64,000 nt of DNA from Bacillus massilinigeriensis. Its GTDB lineage: Bacteria; Bacillota; Bacilli; Bacillales; Cytobacillaceae. Under the pieces are notes generated by a model, which did no database searches, was not told the DNA's origin, and saw only the letters and a list, made by a program, of their open reading frames with translations. The stretch is taken from positions 1,146,409 to 1,210,408 of the forward strand of contig NZ_LT630337.1 of the NCBI RefSeq assembly GCF_900117315.1. Direction: 5' to 3'. Below are positions 28,096-36,163 of the stretch, piece after piece (within the stretch, counting starts at the first letter, position 1; every line of letters starts with the position of its first letter). The translations under genes and the position numbers were made by a program.

Positions 28096-28132
28096 CAGGC
28101 TCAAGTCCTTATCACACAAGAACATGAGCCTA
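28096..28132 (-). terminator. Hairpin downstream of the 654-aa reductase gene
   Basis: GGCTCA...CTT pairs with AAG...TGAGCC, with single mismatches. On the minus strand a T-rich stretch follows. It resembles the hairpin at 23250-23288. Confidence 0.55.
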
Positions 28133-28204
28133 CTTCCATAATCTAATTGGTAAGACAGAATTCAAATGAGATGTCTAATCAAAAGATTTGTAACGCCTTT
28201 TCTT

Positions 28205-30169
28205 CTATCTATTTGTAACAATGGATTCAAGAACATAGGCCTTTTCGAATCCCTCTCTAGTAGCCTCGCCAAGAGAACCATAGCCTAGAGCATCTCCCAG
28301 CACAAACACATTATCCATTTCTTCTTTTAATACTTCTTCTAGTGGGTTATACGCCATAATACCCATCGCAATTATTACATATTCTGAGTCAATGACTGAT
28401 TGTTTCCCAGATAAAGAGTCCTCTATAACAACCCTCTCCGGAAGGATTTCCACTAATTGATGTCCCGTAACAATTTCCACATTTATTTTTTTCAGCTTAT
28501 TAAGAAGTCTTAATCTAGTATCTTCACCAATTTTTCTGCTTGCTTTCGTAGGAATTTCTAAATATGTAACTTGATTGCCGGCCTCCGCAAGACGTCGTGC
28601 AATTCCATGACAGGTCATACCACTGCCTACGACAGTAACTTTATTATTCGTAAATCCTTTTCTCTCTAATTTGATATCTTCATAGGTGTATACATGATCC
28701 AAATCAACGCCTTCTACCTCTGGAAGTCTTGGTCTTCCGCCTGTTGCTAATAAAACAGCATAAGGATTGAGATTGATAATTCCTGGTACAGTTGCCTCAG
28801 TATTCAATCGGACGTCTACATTTAAACGTTCCATTTCATTTTTGAGGTAATGAAGATGCCATGCCATTTTCTTTTTATAAGTTGGATCATCGACAAGGTT
28901 CAATTGGCCACCAAGTTTATCATCCTTTTCAAAAAGAGTAACCTCATACCCTTTTAGTCTTAAAATTCGCGCGGCCTCGATTCCACCTGGTCCACCGCCA
29001 ACAACCACAACATGGCGTCTTTCAGCAGAAGGAAGACACTTTAGTTCCTTAAATTCCAGTTCCCGGCCTGCTCTGGCATTGATGGAACACCGGACATGTA
29101 AGTTTTTATTAACTGAATGGATACAATGGAGACAGTTAATACATTTTCTAATTTGATCCTCGCGACCTTCCTTTGTTTTATGAACCCACTCAGGATCTGC
29201 GATTAGACCCCTTCCAATGGCAACAAAGTCTGCTCTACCTTCAGATAAGATATTTTCCACAAATTGCGGTTCACGGATAGACCCGACCGTGATCAATGGG
29301 ATATTGACTACTTTTTTTATCTCTTCTGCCAAGTACACTCTCCAACCTTGTTCATACAAAGGAGATTCTATAATTTTGTCGCTAGAGTCATAGGTTCCAC
29401 AACTGATATGCAGTCCATCGACTCCTAGTTTTTCCACGTAACGGCAAATTTCTTTGCCTAGTTCTAAATCAATGCCCCCTTCAATAAATTCCTCCACACT
29501 AAGACGAACGGTAACAGGGTAATCCTCGCCACATTTTTCACGAATGCCAAGAATAATTTCCTCAAGAAATCTCATTCGATTCCTAAAGCTTCCTCCGTAT
29601 TCATCCGTACGTATATTTGCTTCTGGGCTTAAAAACTGGTTAATTAAATAGCCATGGGCACCATGAACTTCAACACCATCAATCCCAGCCCGCTTGCATC
29701 TTTCAGCAGCCTGAACAAATTTATTTACCAATTCTTTTACTTCTGCTGTCGTTAATTCCCGAGGTTCTTCACCTACTGCAGCACAGGCAACGTTACTCGG
29801 AGCAACGATTTGCTTCCCATTTAAAAATGCGGAATTTGACTGCCTTCCAGCGTGATGGATTTGTATAAAAACCTTCGCCCCATATTTATGTATCGAATTA
29901 GCTAAACGTTGGATTCCAGGGATAAATCGATCATCGTCAAACCGCAATTGCCTAACAAATCCTTTCCCGTATTCATAATCGATACAGGTAAATTCAATAA
30001 TAATTAACCCCGTTCCCCCCTTTGCCCTTTCTTCATAATAGGCAATAAGGTGATCTGTGACCTCACCTTCCACACCAGCCAAATTCGTTCCCATTGGGGG
30101 CATAACAATCCTGTTTTTTAAAGTTAAATCACCAATTTTACCTTCCTTGAAAATGTTTTGATTATTCAT
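28205..30169 (-). CDS. NADH:flavin oxidoreductase, FadH/BaiH-like (OYE + Fe-S + FAD/NAD domains)
   Basis: The 654-aa protein joins an N-terminal old-yellow-enzyme FMN barrel (RIVMPPMGTNL, VFIQIHHAGRQ, VHGAHGYLINQFLSP) to a 4Fe-4S site, CxxCxxC-x11-C near residue 345-362 (CINCLHC). A C-terminal FAD/NAD-binding half follows (VVVVGGGPGGIEAARIL, then VTVVGSGMTCHGIARRLAE). This is the layout of 2,4-dienoyl-CoA reductases and related enoate reductases; the substrate is not deducible. The operator upstream is a perfect Rex-type site, which would link expression to the NADH/NAD+ ratio. It is monocistronic. Confidence 0.9.
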   Translation of the reverse strand: MNNQNIFKEGKIGDLTLKNRIVMPPMGTNLAGVEGEVTDHLIAYYEERAKGGTGLIIIEFTCIDYEYGKGFVRQLRFDDDRFIPGIQRLANSIHKYGAKVFIQIHHAGRQSNSAFLNGKQIVAPSNVACAAVGEEPRELTTAEVKELVNKFVQAAERCKRAGIDGVEVHGAHGYLINQFLSPEANIRTDEYGGSFRNRMRFLEEIILGIREKCGEDYPVTVRLSVEEFIEGGIDLELGKEICRYVEKLGVDGLHISCGTYDSSDKIIESPLYEQGWRVYLAEEIKKVVNIPLITVGSIREPQFVENILSEGRADFVAIGRGLIADPEWVHKTKEGREDQIRKCINCLHCIHSVNKNLHVRCSINARAGRELEFKELKCLPSAERRHVVVVGGGPGGIEAARILRLKGYEVTLFEKDDKLGGQLNLVDDPTYKKKMAWHLHYLKNEMERLNVDVRLNTEATVPGIINLNPYAVLLATGGRPRLPEVEGVDLDHVYTYEDIKLERKGFTNNKVTVVGSGMTCHGIARRLAEAGNQVTYLEIPTKASRKIGEDTRLRLLNKLKKINVEIVTGHQLVEILPERVVIEDSLSGKQSVIDSEYVIIAMGIMAYNPLEEVLKEEMDNVFVLGDALGYGSLGEATREGFEKAYVLESIVTNR

Positions 30170-30196
30170 ATCGAGCCCTCACATTATATGTATAGT

Positions 30197-30216
30197 CTTG
30201 TGAATAATTTCACAAG
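30197..30216 (-). promoter_or_regulatory. Rex-type operator over the reductase promoter
   Basis: TTGTGAATAATTTCACAA (30198-30215) is the exact Rex consensus TTGTGAA-N4-TTCACAA, and one more C/G pair extends it. A TATAAT -10 element lies about 18 nt downstream on the minus strand, so the site covers the -35 region as a repressor would. The inner TGTGA-N6-TCACA also fits Fnr/Crp, but the position near -30 favours repression. Confidence 0.8.
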
Positions 30217-30280
30217 TGATAGCAAAAAAATATATCACACATCTATTTTAAAGCAATTAGCATGAATTTTCGACTTTTTT

Positions 30281-30350
30281 TGGAAGCATGGGGACGGTTC
30301 TTTGCTTCCAAAGTGGCACAGCCGTAAGCATGGGGACGGCTCTTTTAAGC
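30281..30350. repeat. One full and one degenerate GGGGACGG repeat
   Basis: 30281-30310 has TGGAAGC/GCTTCCA ends. 30325-30350 keeps GCATGGGGACGG but has TAAGC/TTAAGC ends and a changed core. Confidence 0.8.
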
Positions 30351-30374
30351 GGACAATCGGAAGTTTTGCACTCA

Positions 30375-30413
30375 AAAAGGCACAACTAGCGTATTATTGC
30401 TCGTTGTGCCTTT
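30375..30413. terminator. Terminator-like hairpin
   Basis: AAAGGCACAAC pairs with GTTGTGCCTTT across a 16-nt loop. Flanking A and T tracts would allow function in both directions. No gene ends next to it on either strand except repeat DNA. Confidence 0.5.
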
Positions 30414-30606
30414 GCTGTTTTCTTGTTTGGAGTTCCAAATGCAAAATTTTCGATTGCCGGAGAAGAATGAAGTCGCGGCCCCCATCTCTATGGGATTTCA
30501 AACTTTTATCTCTCTCTAGAATTTTATTTTTTTACTAATTTAATATGCCCAGGATTCTCATCTATAGAGATTTCGTTTGATTTTGGATACATTCTCCCCC
30601 TCCCCA

Positions 30607-30795
30607 CTATGACATTAATGCCGCCTGGTCATAATCTTCAGGTAGTATCTTTGATGCATAAATTGAAGATAGTATCCCGATAATAAATACAAGAGAAATG
30701 ATAATTATAATTACAAAGAGTCGCTTTGGAATTGTTTTTAAAGTAATTCCCTTAAGATATGTAACTTGAGGGAGCCTAAAACACATTATTATCAT
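30607..30795 (-). CDS. Possible small single-helix membrane protein
   Basis: A 62-codon frame contains one strong hydrophobic segment (LFVIIIIISLVFIIGILSSIYA) after a basic stretch (TLKTIPKRL). No clear ribosome binding site was found and no family is recognised. It may be a 3' fragment of a larger gene. Confidence 0.35.
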   Translation of the reverse strand: MIIMCFRLPQVTYLKGITLKTIPKRLFVIIIIISLVFIIGILSSIYASKILPEDYDQAALMS

Positions 30796-30899
30796 TCTAA
30801 TGGCATGTCGATTGAAATGATTAACAAATAGTTCAATTACTGAACCGCGTTGATAGGAGAGTTAAACAATAGCCCCCATTATTTGAAGAACGCTTTTAA

Positions 30900-31490
30900 T
30901 TAGTGGCTTCTCTCATAAAAGGTCACAAAATATCTAAAGTTGTTTGTATACTCTACATAAATATTACTAAATTGATTTTTAAGTCCACTCCTAGTAATGT
31001 ACTTATTATTTTTTAATTCAGCAATATTCTCTTCCAATGATAATAAGTTTCTTATTATATCAACTAAATATCCTCTTTGTTCACTTGTATACTCTACCTG
31101 AACAATTAGTTTCAGTAAAATTTCTCTTACTTCTTGCACCTCAAAAATCATAGAATCTAATTTCATAGAATTAAACGATACAGAATCTTTATTAATTAAC
31201 CAATCTTGTTCAAAAATCGGTAGAATATATTGTGTTCGATTTATTGTTAGATTTATATTTTTGTTATCTGAATTATCTTTTAAATCTTTTTCATAGGAAG
31301 CTTTAAATTCATTTACGATTTCTTTATAGCTTTTATCATTAAATAGAATCTTGTAGGGTTTAAAGGAATAACTTTTATAAACACTGAAAGTGGAGTAAGG
31401 ATATAGCCAAGTCATTATAGAAACAAAAATGACAATGAATACAACAAATCTCTTTATCCACCAACTACTGCTTTTCATCTTATTATTCAT
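30900..31490 (-). CDS. Membrane-anchored protein of unknown function
   Basis: The 196-aa protein has one N-terminal hydrophobic anchor (FVVFIVIFVSIMTWLYPY) after a basic start. A hydrophilic domain rich in Asn, Lys and Glu follows, ending in a probable helical region (ILLKLIVQVEYTSEQRGYLVDIIRNLLSLEENIAELK). The topology is consistent with an extracytoplasmic domain. No family recognised. GGGGAA lies about 5 nt before the ATG. It may be co-transcribed with the 81-aa gene upstream. Confidence 0.6.
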   Translation of the reverse strand: MNNKMKSSSWWIKRFVVFIVIFVSIMTWLYPYSTFSVYKSYSFKPYKILFNDKSYKEIVNEFKASYEKDLKDNSDNKNINLTINRTQYILPIFEQDWLINKDSVSFNSMKLDSMIFEVQEVREILLKLIVQVEYTSEQRGYLVDIIRNLLSLEENIAELKNNKYITRSGLKNQFSNIYVEYTNNFRYFVTFYERSH

Positions 31491-31624
31491 AAAATTCCCC
31501 TTACTTTATTTAGACTCTTATGTCCCGTTTCATCAATAAGTTCAACAAAAAGGCGTTAAAACCCTTTTAATTCAACGCACCAAATGCGGGAGTTAAATTG
31601 AGGGAAAACATCAATTTTTAGCAA

Positions 31625-31870
31625 TCATTTTTTCACAAATATATATATTAACAACCAAATTATACCTATAAAACCTACAATTAATCCCATTCCACCTATT
31701 GCCATTCCCTCAAAACCACCTGGCACAGAAAAACTAACCAAAATTGTCCCAAACCCTACAAATATTAATAAATATGGTAAAACATCAAGCCCTGTACCTT
31801 TACGAAGATGATCAATTATTTTCCACAGTGATAAAATTAAAATTGCAAATAAAATTATTATATATACCAT
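31625..31870 (-). CDS. Small membrane protein (YesK-like size and topology)
   Basis: The 81-aa protein has three hydrophobic segments (YIIILFAILILSLWKII, LPYLLIFVGFGTILVSF, GMGLIVGFIGIIWLLIYIFV), with GTGLDV and PGGFEG linkers. It resembles YesK-type small membrane proteins of Bacillus in size and topology, but I cannot confirm the family. AAGGGGGC precedes the ATG. Confidence 0.55.
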   Translation of the reverse strand: MVYIIILFAILILSLWKIIDHLRKGTGLDVLPYLLIFVGFGTILVSFSVPGGFEGMAIGGMGLIVGFIGIIWLLIYIFVKK

Positions 31871-32025
31871 AAATGCCCCCTTAATAATAAATTACTTGTT
31901 TCTTTATAATACCAAATATAACATTAAATATTAAATCTTTTTACTTCAAAATTGCCCTTAAGTGAATGCTTATCCTTGTTCATGGATAGCTCCCGATTCC
32001 GGGTTCACAACAGGTACCTTTCCTT

Positions 32026-32440
32026 CTAGTGAGGTGTGTGGGCGAAGAAAATTAAAGTAGGCCAAAACAACGTCACAAAGGATACTTTACCTTGTTCTGA
32101 TCCAAACCCATGGGTCGAACGATAATTGCCTTTAAATGTGCGATTGAGCCTTTCAACGATCTGTTTTAAAGGTCTGTATTCCGTTGAAACAGGTTCTTCA
32201 TTGGTTAGTACTATTACCTGCTTCACGTAAAATTTAATATCGTGTTGAGCCAGAAGACAGAATGGATTCCCATCTACTAGGAATGTTAAGTCTTCTGATT
32301 AATAAGGTAAGTAATGTTCGAATCATTTGTTCTTGATAGTTCATAAAAGTTAACAAATAGGTTATAATTTGAGGGTACAAATTGTCACTTCCTTTTCTAA
32401 GGTTGTTGGGTGTGTGGTAACCTCTATTTCCTTAAATTTT
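32026..32440 (-). pseudogene. Internally deleted DDE transposase remnant
   Basis: On the minus strand a C-terminal piece is clear: DGNPFCLLAQHDIKF, EPVSTEYRPLKQIVERLNR, TFKGNYRSTHGFGSEQGK. Just upstream in another frame lies an N-terminal-looking piece (YPQIITYLLTFMNYQEQM, then IRTLLTLLI). The catalytic middle is missing, and the last residues (TLFWPTLIFFAHTPH) look frameshifted relative to the usual TLF-AYFNFLRPH ending. It is a dead IS copy; the family is not assigned. Confidence 0.7.
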
Positions 32441-32588
32441 AGGGGGTGGCAATTTTTTTGCTCATATAGCCCTCTATCAAGGCAATTTGTAGCCTATTTC
32501 TTATAAAAATCTTGACAATACGGCCCGACTTGGAAAAGGGAAAATATGAAGATGTATTTTTGTTGCAGTACGTGATATTATGAACATA

Positions 32589-32661
32589 TGAAAAAGTATG
32601 CCTTTCGTGGAGTGTTTGGTTTTGGTCGATTAAACAATACCACAAAGAGCATACTTTTTCA
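32589..32661. repeat. 73-nt imperfect inverted repeat (hairpin)
   Basis: The outer arms TGAAAAAGTATGC / GCATACTTTTTCA are perfect (13 bp), followed inward by CTTTCGTGG / CCACAAAGA with mismatches. T7 follows on the plus strand. It could be a terminator, an element end or a small structured RNA. Confidence 0.65.
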
Positions 32662-32840
32662 TTTTTTTATACTTTAATTACACTATCGGGAATTTCTCTT
32701 TCCTTCATTCCTTCATTAAAATGTTTTCGTATTTGAGACTCACATGAATTAGGAAATATAGCAAAGTCAACAATCTGATATATTGATACAAATCTGATCC
32801 ACATATAAAAAAGCTGCTCACATTCGAGCAACTTTAAAAA

Positions 32841-32903
32841 GGAAGCATGGGGACGGTTCTCTGCTTCCACCATTTGGAAGCAGAGAACCGTCCCCATGCT
32901 TCC
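32841..32903. repeat. Head-to-head pair of GGGGACGGTTCT repeats
   Basis: A direct copy (32841-32868) and an inverted copy (32876-32903) are separated by 7 nt and form a 63-nt palindrome. The end of the inverted copy overlaps the stop codon of the RpiR gene. As RNA this is a very stable hairpin at the rpiR 3' end. Confidence 0.9.
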
Positions 32904-33766
32904 TACACAAGTTTATTGACTTTGTGAAGTCTTGTAGTGAAGGTTTCGTAGTCGCTTAGTAAAATCCCTGTGTACAGCATGTCTACGATGGCTAAGAGTG
33001 AAATCCTTGAAATCATCGTTTCACTGTAGAAAGTTGTTTCATGGTCGCCTGTTAATAATTTTATATCTGCAAATTCTAAGATTTTCGAGGCTTTGTAGTT
33101 GGTTAATGCAATCGTTTTCGCCCCAGCTTCTTTTGCGATTTTAAGCGTATTTACTACATCTATTGTGCTACCAGAGTGAGAAATTGCGATGGCTACGTCT
33201 TTTTCTGTTAACGAGACACAGCTCAACTGCTCCAGATGGTTATCGGCGAAATAGCGAGCATCTAGCCCAATTCTGATAAGCTTACTAACAAAATCTAGAG
33301 CGATACTTCCAGATGTACCTACGCCAAATACGTCGATTCTTCTGGCGTTTATGATGGCTATTATTGCCTCTTCAAATGCCTTTTGGTCGAATATTTTCAG
33401 CGTATCTTCCAGTCCGCGAATCGTTGAATTGACTATTTTTTCTGGAACATAACCAAGCGTGTCCTCTGGAGTAATATTTATATTTACGAGTTTATTCTCC
33501 CCTTCAGATGAACTTTCTTTCCCCCAGTCACGCAATATTTGTGCTTTAAATTCGCTGTAGCCTTTAAATCCAATTGCCTTCGTAAAACGAACAACTGATG
33601 GTTCACTCAGTTCTGTTGCTCTGGCTAATTCTGAAAGCGTCATTTCTGATACTTTATTTCCTGTAGCGAGAACAAAATCAGCAATTTTCTTTTCTGATTT
33701 ACTGAGTGAATTATAGTTTAGTTTAATGATTTCTGTATAAGTTTGGTTATTCATCACCAATTTCAT
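32903..33766 (-). CDS. MurR/RpiR-family transcriptional regulator
   Basis: The 287-aa protein has an N-terminal HTH_6 domain (YNSLSKSEKKIADFVLATG, then ELARATELSEPSVVRFTKAI). A C-terminal SIS sugar-phosphate-binding domain follows (IDVFGVGTSGSIALDFVSKL, then DVAIAISHSGSTIDVVN). Such regulators sense phosphosugars. It is divergent from deoC, and matching TGTAG-N5-TACA-type sites lie on both sides of the divergent region, so it probably represses itself and deoC. The start could also be the ATG at 33754; neither has a strong Shine-Dalgarno. Confidence 0.88.
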   Translation of the reverse strand: MKLVMNNQTYTEIIKLNYNSLSKSEKKIADFVLATGNKVSEMTLSELARATELSEPSVVRFTKAIGFKGYSEFKAQILRDWGKESSSEGENKLVNINITPEDTLGYVPEKIVNSTIRGLEDTLKIFDQKAFEEAIIAIINARRIDVFGVGTSGSIALDFVSKLIRIGLDARYFADNHLEQLSCVSLTEKDVAIAISHSGSTIDVVNTLKIAKEAGAKTIALTNYKASKILEFADIKLLTGDHETTFYSETMISRISLLAIVDMLYTGILLSDYETFTTRLHKVNKLV

Positions 33767-33771
33767 CCCTA

Positions 33772-33786
33772 TGTAGTTTTACTACA
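33772..33786 (-). promoter_or_regulatory. RpiR-linked operator 1
   Basis: TGTAGTTTTACTACA is a perfect dyad immediately upstream of the regulator start, fitting autoregulation. Confidence 0.7.
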
Positions 33787-33983
33787 TTTTAATAAACACA
33801 ATCTATATCGTCAAATTTATTAATTGCTCAACCTAATTTCTTTTTTCGCAAAAAAATCCCCAAGGATATGTTTCACTACTACCATTTCTATTTCCAAAGC
33901 CCGTCTCCATCCTTTGATGTATCTACCTTTATGATCAGCAATCATATCGGCATTTCCGCAAAACTACATTTTTAATTAAACAT

Positions 33984-33998
33984 TGTAGGAAAATTACA
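33984..33998 (+). promoter_or_regulatory. RpiR-linked operator 2
   Basis: TGTAGGAAAATTACA has the same 15-bp form as operators 1 and 3. A half-site (ACTACA) lies about 20 nt to its left. Confidence 0.65.
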
Positions 33999-34006
33999 TT
34001 TATCTA

Positions 34007-34055
34007 TTAACAAACAAACCTAAAAGTCTTATATTAAAATTGTAGCAAAAATACA
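34007..34055 (+). promoter_or_regulatory. deoC promoter with RpiR-linked operator 3 at the start site
   Basis: TTAACA (34007-34012) and TATATT (34030-34035) have a 17-bp spacer. TGTAGCAAAAATACA (34041-34055) covers the expected start site, a classical repressor position. Confidence 0.7.
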
Positions 34056-34082
34056 ATTAGACATAAAAAAAGGAGAAAATCT

Positions 34083-34805
34083 ATGAAAACGCCGAAAAAA
34101 TTAGCAAAAGATATGAGCCTAAAAGAATTAGGAAGTTATATTGACCAATCTGTTTTAAAACCCGATTTCACTGAAGAGGAAATCAGAAAATACATTCAAG
34201 AAGGAATCGATTACAACTGCTCAACTGTATGTATCAACCCTTCTTCTCTTGATATCGCAGCAGAAATGACAAAGGGTACTGACACAAAAATCTGTGTTGT
34301 TTGCGACTTTCCATTTGGCACAAGTACAACTGCTTCAAAAGGGATGCAAGCGGAGGAATATTGCAAACGAGGAGACATTTATGAGCTGGATATTGTTGCA
34401 AACTTCGGATGGATTCGCAGCGGAAAATACAAAGATGTCACTCACGACATTAAAGCGGTCGTTGATGTTTGCCATAAATACGGTACTGCAGTAAAAGTTA
34501 TTTTTGAAACAGATACATTAAATGAAGAACAAATTCGCCAAGCCTGTGAGTGTGCCATCGAGGCTGGAGCTGACTTTGTTAAAACAAGTACAGGATTTAT
34601 CACAGGTTATGAATCAAAGGGTGCAACCATTGAAGTCATCCAAATGATGATGGACCAATGTAAAGGAAGAATCAAGATTAAAGGTAGCGGTGCTATTCGC
34701 ACACGTGAACATTTCCTTCAATTAATCGACATGGGGATCGACCGTATGGGAATTGGGTATAAATCTACTCCAGTTGTGCTTGGTTTGGAAAATCCTGTAA
34801 AATAA
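34083..34805 (+). CDS. deoC: Deoxyribose-phosphate aldolase (DeoC-type class I aldolase)
   Basis: The 240-aa TIM-barrel aldolase keeps the DeoC active site: D103 (ELDIV), K138 in AVKVIFET (Schiff-base Lys, E. coli K167) and K167 in FVKTSTGF (E. coli K201). IKGSGAIRT replaces the usual VKASGGVRT. DeoC splits 2-deoxyribose-5-phosphate into glyceraldehyde-3-phosphate and acetaldehyde. It stands alone, without the usual pdp or nupC, under an RpiR-family regulator. Together with its divergence from B. subtilis DeoC, this leaves room for another phosphosugar substrate. AGGAG lies 8 nt before the ATG. Confidence 0.88.
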   Translation: MKTPKKLAKDMSLKELGSYIDQSVLKPDFTEEEIRKYIQEGIDYNCSTVCINPSSLDIAAEMTKGTDTKICVVCDFPFGTSTTASKGMQAEEYCKRGDIYELDIVANFGWIRSGKYKDVTHDIKAVVDVCHKYGTAVKVIFETDTLNEEQIRQACECAIEAGADFVKTSTGFITGYESKGATIEVIQMMMDQCKGRIKIKGSGAIRTREHFLQLIDMGIDRMGIGYKSTPVVLGLENPVK

Positions 34806-35038
34806 GCGATGATCCTTACTAAAGACATCCCCTCCCTTCTTTTAAAATTATTTCAAGAAGGAGTTGTCACAATATTGATAAAGCGACTTTTTCAAACGTC
34901 GACAATACAATTTATGATCAGCCAACAACCTTTTCTCTGAATTATATTATTAGTAATGAATAAGACCTCTTGGTATAATATAGTAAAATTGTATAGTAAA
35001 AGGAATATATTACAACTTACTGGAAGGAAGTGTAAGTC

Positions 35039-36163
35039 TTGAAGGAAAATTACCCAGGTCATACCTTGTTACAATCTGTACCCTTTGGAAATGAAATGTT
35101 AGCAAGCCGGTTAGTCATGGCCCCGATGACAAGAATGTTTTCGCCGAACGGAGTCCCAGGAGAAAACGTGGCAAAATATTACCGCAAACGTGCAGAGAAT
35201 GGGATTGGACTTATCATCACGGAAGGAACAGCAATCAACCACCCAGCTGCAGTAATGAGCCCCGACATTCCCCGTTTTTATGGTGATGACGCATTAAGCG
35301 GCTGGGCAAATGTAGTTAATGAAGTCCACGAAGCAGGTGGCAAAATCATTCCACAATTATGGCATGTTGGCGCCGCACGTAAAGCAGGCAGTGAACCAAA
35401 TATTGACGCACCTCCTGTGAGCCCGTCAGGAATCACTTTAAAAGGCAAGAGAAATGAGAAGATAAAATCGTTAACAAGGGAAGAAGTCGCAAAAATGATT
35501 GATACATACGCCGAAGCAGCCTCAAATGCTAAGCGTCTCGGCTTTGACGGAATTGAATTGCATGGCGCGCATGGATACTTAATTGACCAATTCTTTTGGG
35601 AATTAACGAACAAGCGTAACGATGAGTATGGTGGGGATATAGGAGAGCGAACAAAATTCGCGGCAGATATTGTCGGTGCTTGCAGGAAAGAAGTCGGGCC
35701 CGATTTCCCAATTGTCATCCGTTATTCACAATGGAAAGGAACCGATTATCAAGCAAAATTAGCTAAGAATTCTAAGGAGCTCGAGCAATTCCTTCTCCCC
35801 TTGGTTGAAGCTGGAGTAGATATTTTCCACTGCTCGACAAGACGAATATGGGAACCTGAATTTAAAGATGAAGATCCATCCTTAACCTTAGCCGGCTGGA
35901 CGAAACGAATTACGAAAAAGCCAACGATTGCGGTCGGTTCCGTAGGGATCAATCGTGCCTATCTAAGCAATAAGGATAATGATCATGTAACAATCATAGA
36001 CAATCTCAAAATTATAGATGAAAAAATCAATGCAGGCGAATTTGACTATGTAGCAGTGGGCCGTGCGCTTTTAGCTGATGCAGAATGGGCAGTAAAACTT
36101 AAAAATGGTGAACTTGATCAAGTAGTGCATTATACTAAGGAATCCGAGAAATACTTGATTTAA
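35039..36163 (+). CDS. Old-yellow-enzyme family NADH:flavin oxidoreductase
   Basis: The 374-aa FMN-dependent reductase has the single OYE barrel: RLVMAPMTRMFSPNG, GKIIPQLWHVGA, IELHGAHGYLIDQFFW, TNKRNDEYGG and YVAVGRALLADAEW. It lacks the Fe-S and FAD/NAD domains of the reductase at 28.2 kb. Such enzymes reduce activated double bonds; the substrate is unknown. The TTG start at 35039 has GGAAGG about 11 nt upstream. It is monocistronic. Confidence 0.88.
   Translation: MKENYPGHTLLQSVPFGNEMLASRLVMAPMTRMFSPNGVPGENVAKYYRKRAENGIGLIITEGTAINHPAAVMSPDIPRFYGDDALSGWANVVNEVHEAGGKIIPQLWHVGAARKAGSEPNIDAPPVSPSGITLKGKRNEKIKSLTREEVAKMIDTYAEAASNAKRLGFDGIELHGAHGYLIDQFFWELTNKRNDEYGGDIGERTKFAADIVGACRKEVGPDFPIVIRYSQWKGTDYQAKLAKNSKELEQFLLPLVEAGVDIFHCSTRRIWEPEFKDEDPSLTLAGWTKRITKKPTIAVGSVGINRAYLSNKDNDHVTIIDNLKIIDEKINAGEFDYVAVGRALLADAEWAVKLKNGELDQVVHYTKESEKYLI

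Larger units (their letters stand above)
27778..28204. other. Repeat-filled intergenic region
   Basis: Three full and one degenerate palindromic repeats (27842-27992) and a hairpin (28096-28132) fill most of this gap. No gene is supported. Confidence 0.75.
30217..30606. other. Intergenic region with repeats and a hairpin
   Basis: It holds a full palindromic repeat (30281-30310), a degenerate one (30325-30350) and a hairpin at 30375-30413 (AAAGGCACAAC / GTTGTGCCTTT). No gene is supported in the remainder. Confidence 0.65.

Noticed and set aside
32439-32645. 68-aa minus-strand open frame
   Set aside because: It runs through the 32589-32661 hairpin and IS debris and has no convincing start.
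32667-32897. 76-aa minus-strand open frame
   Set aside because: It is largely translated palindromic repeat.
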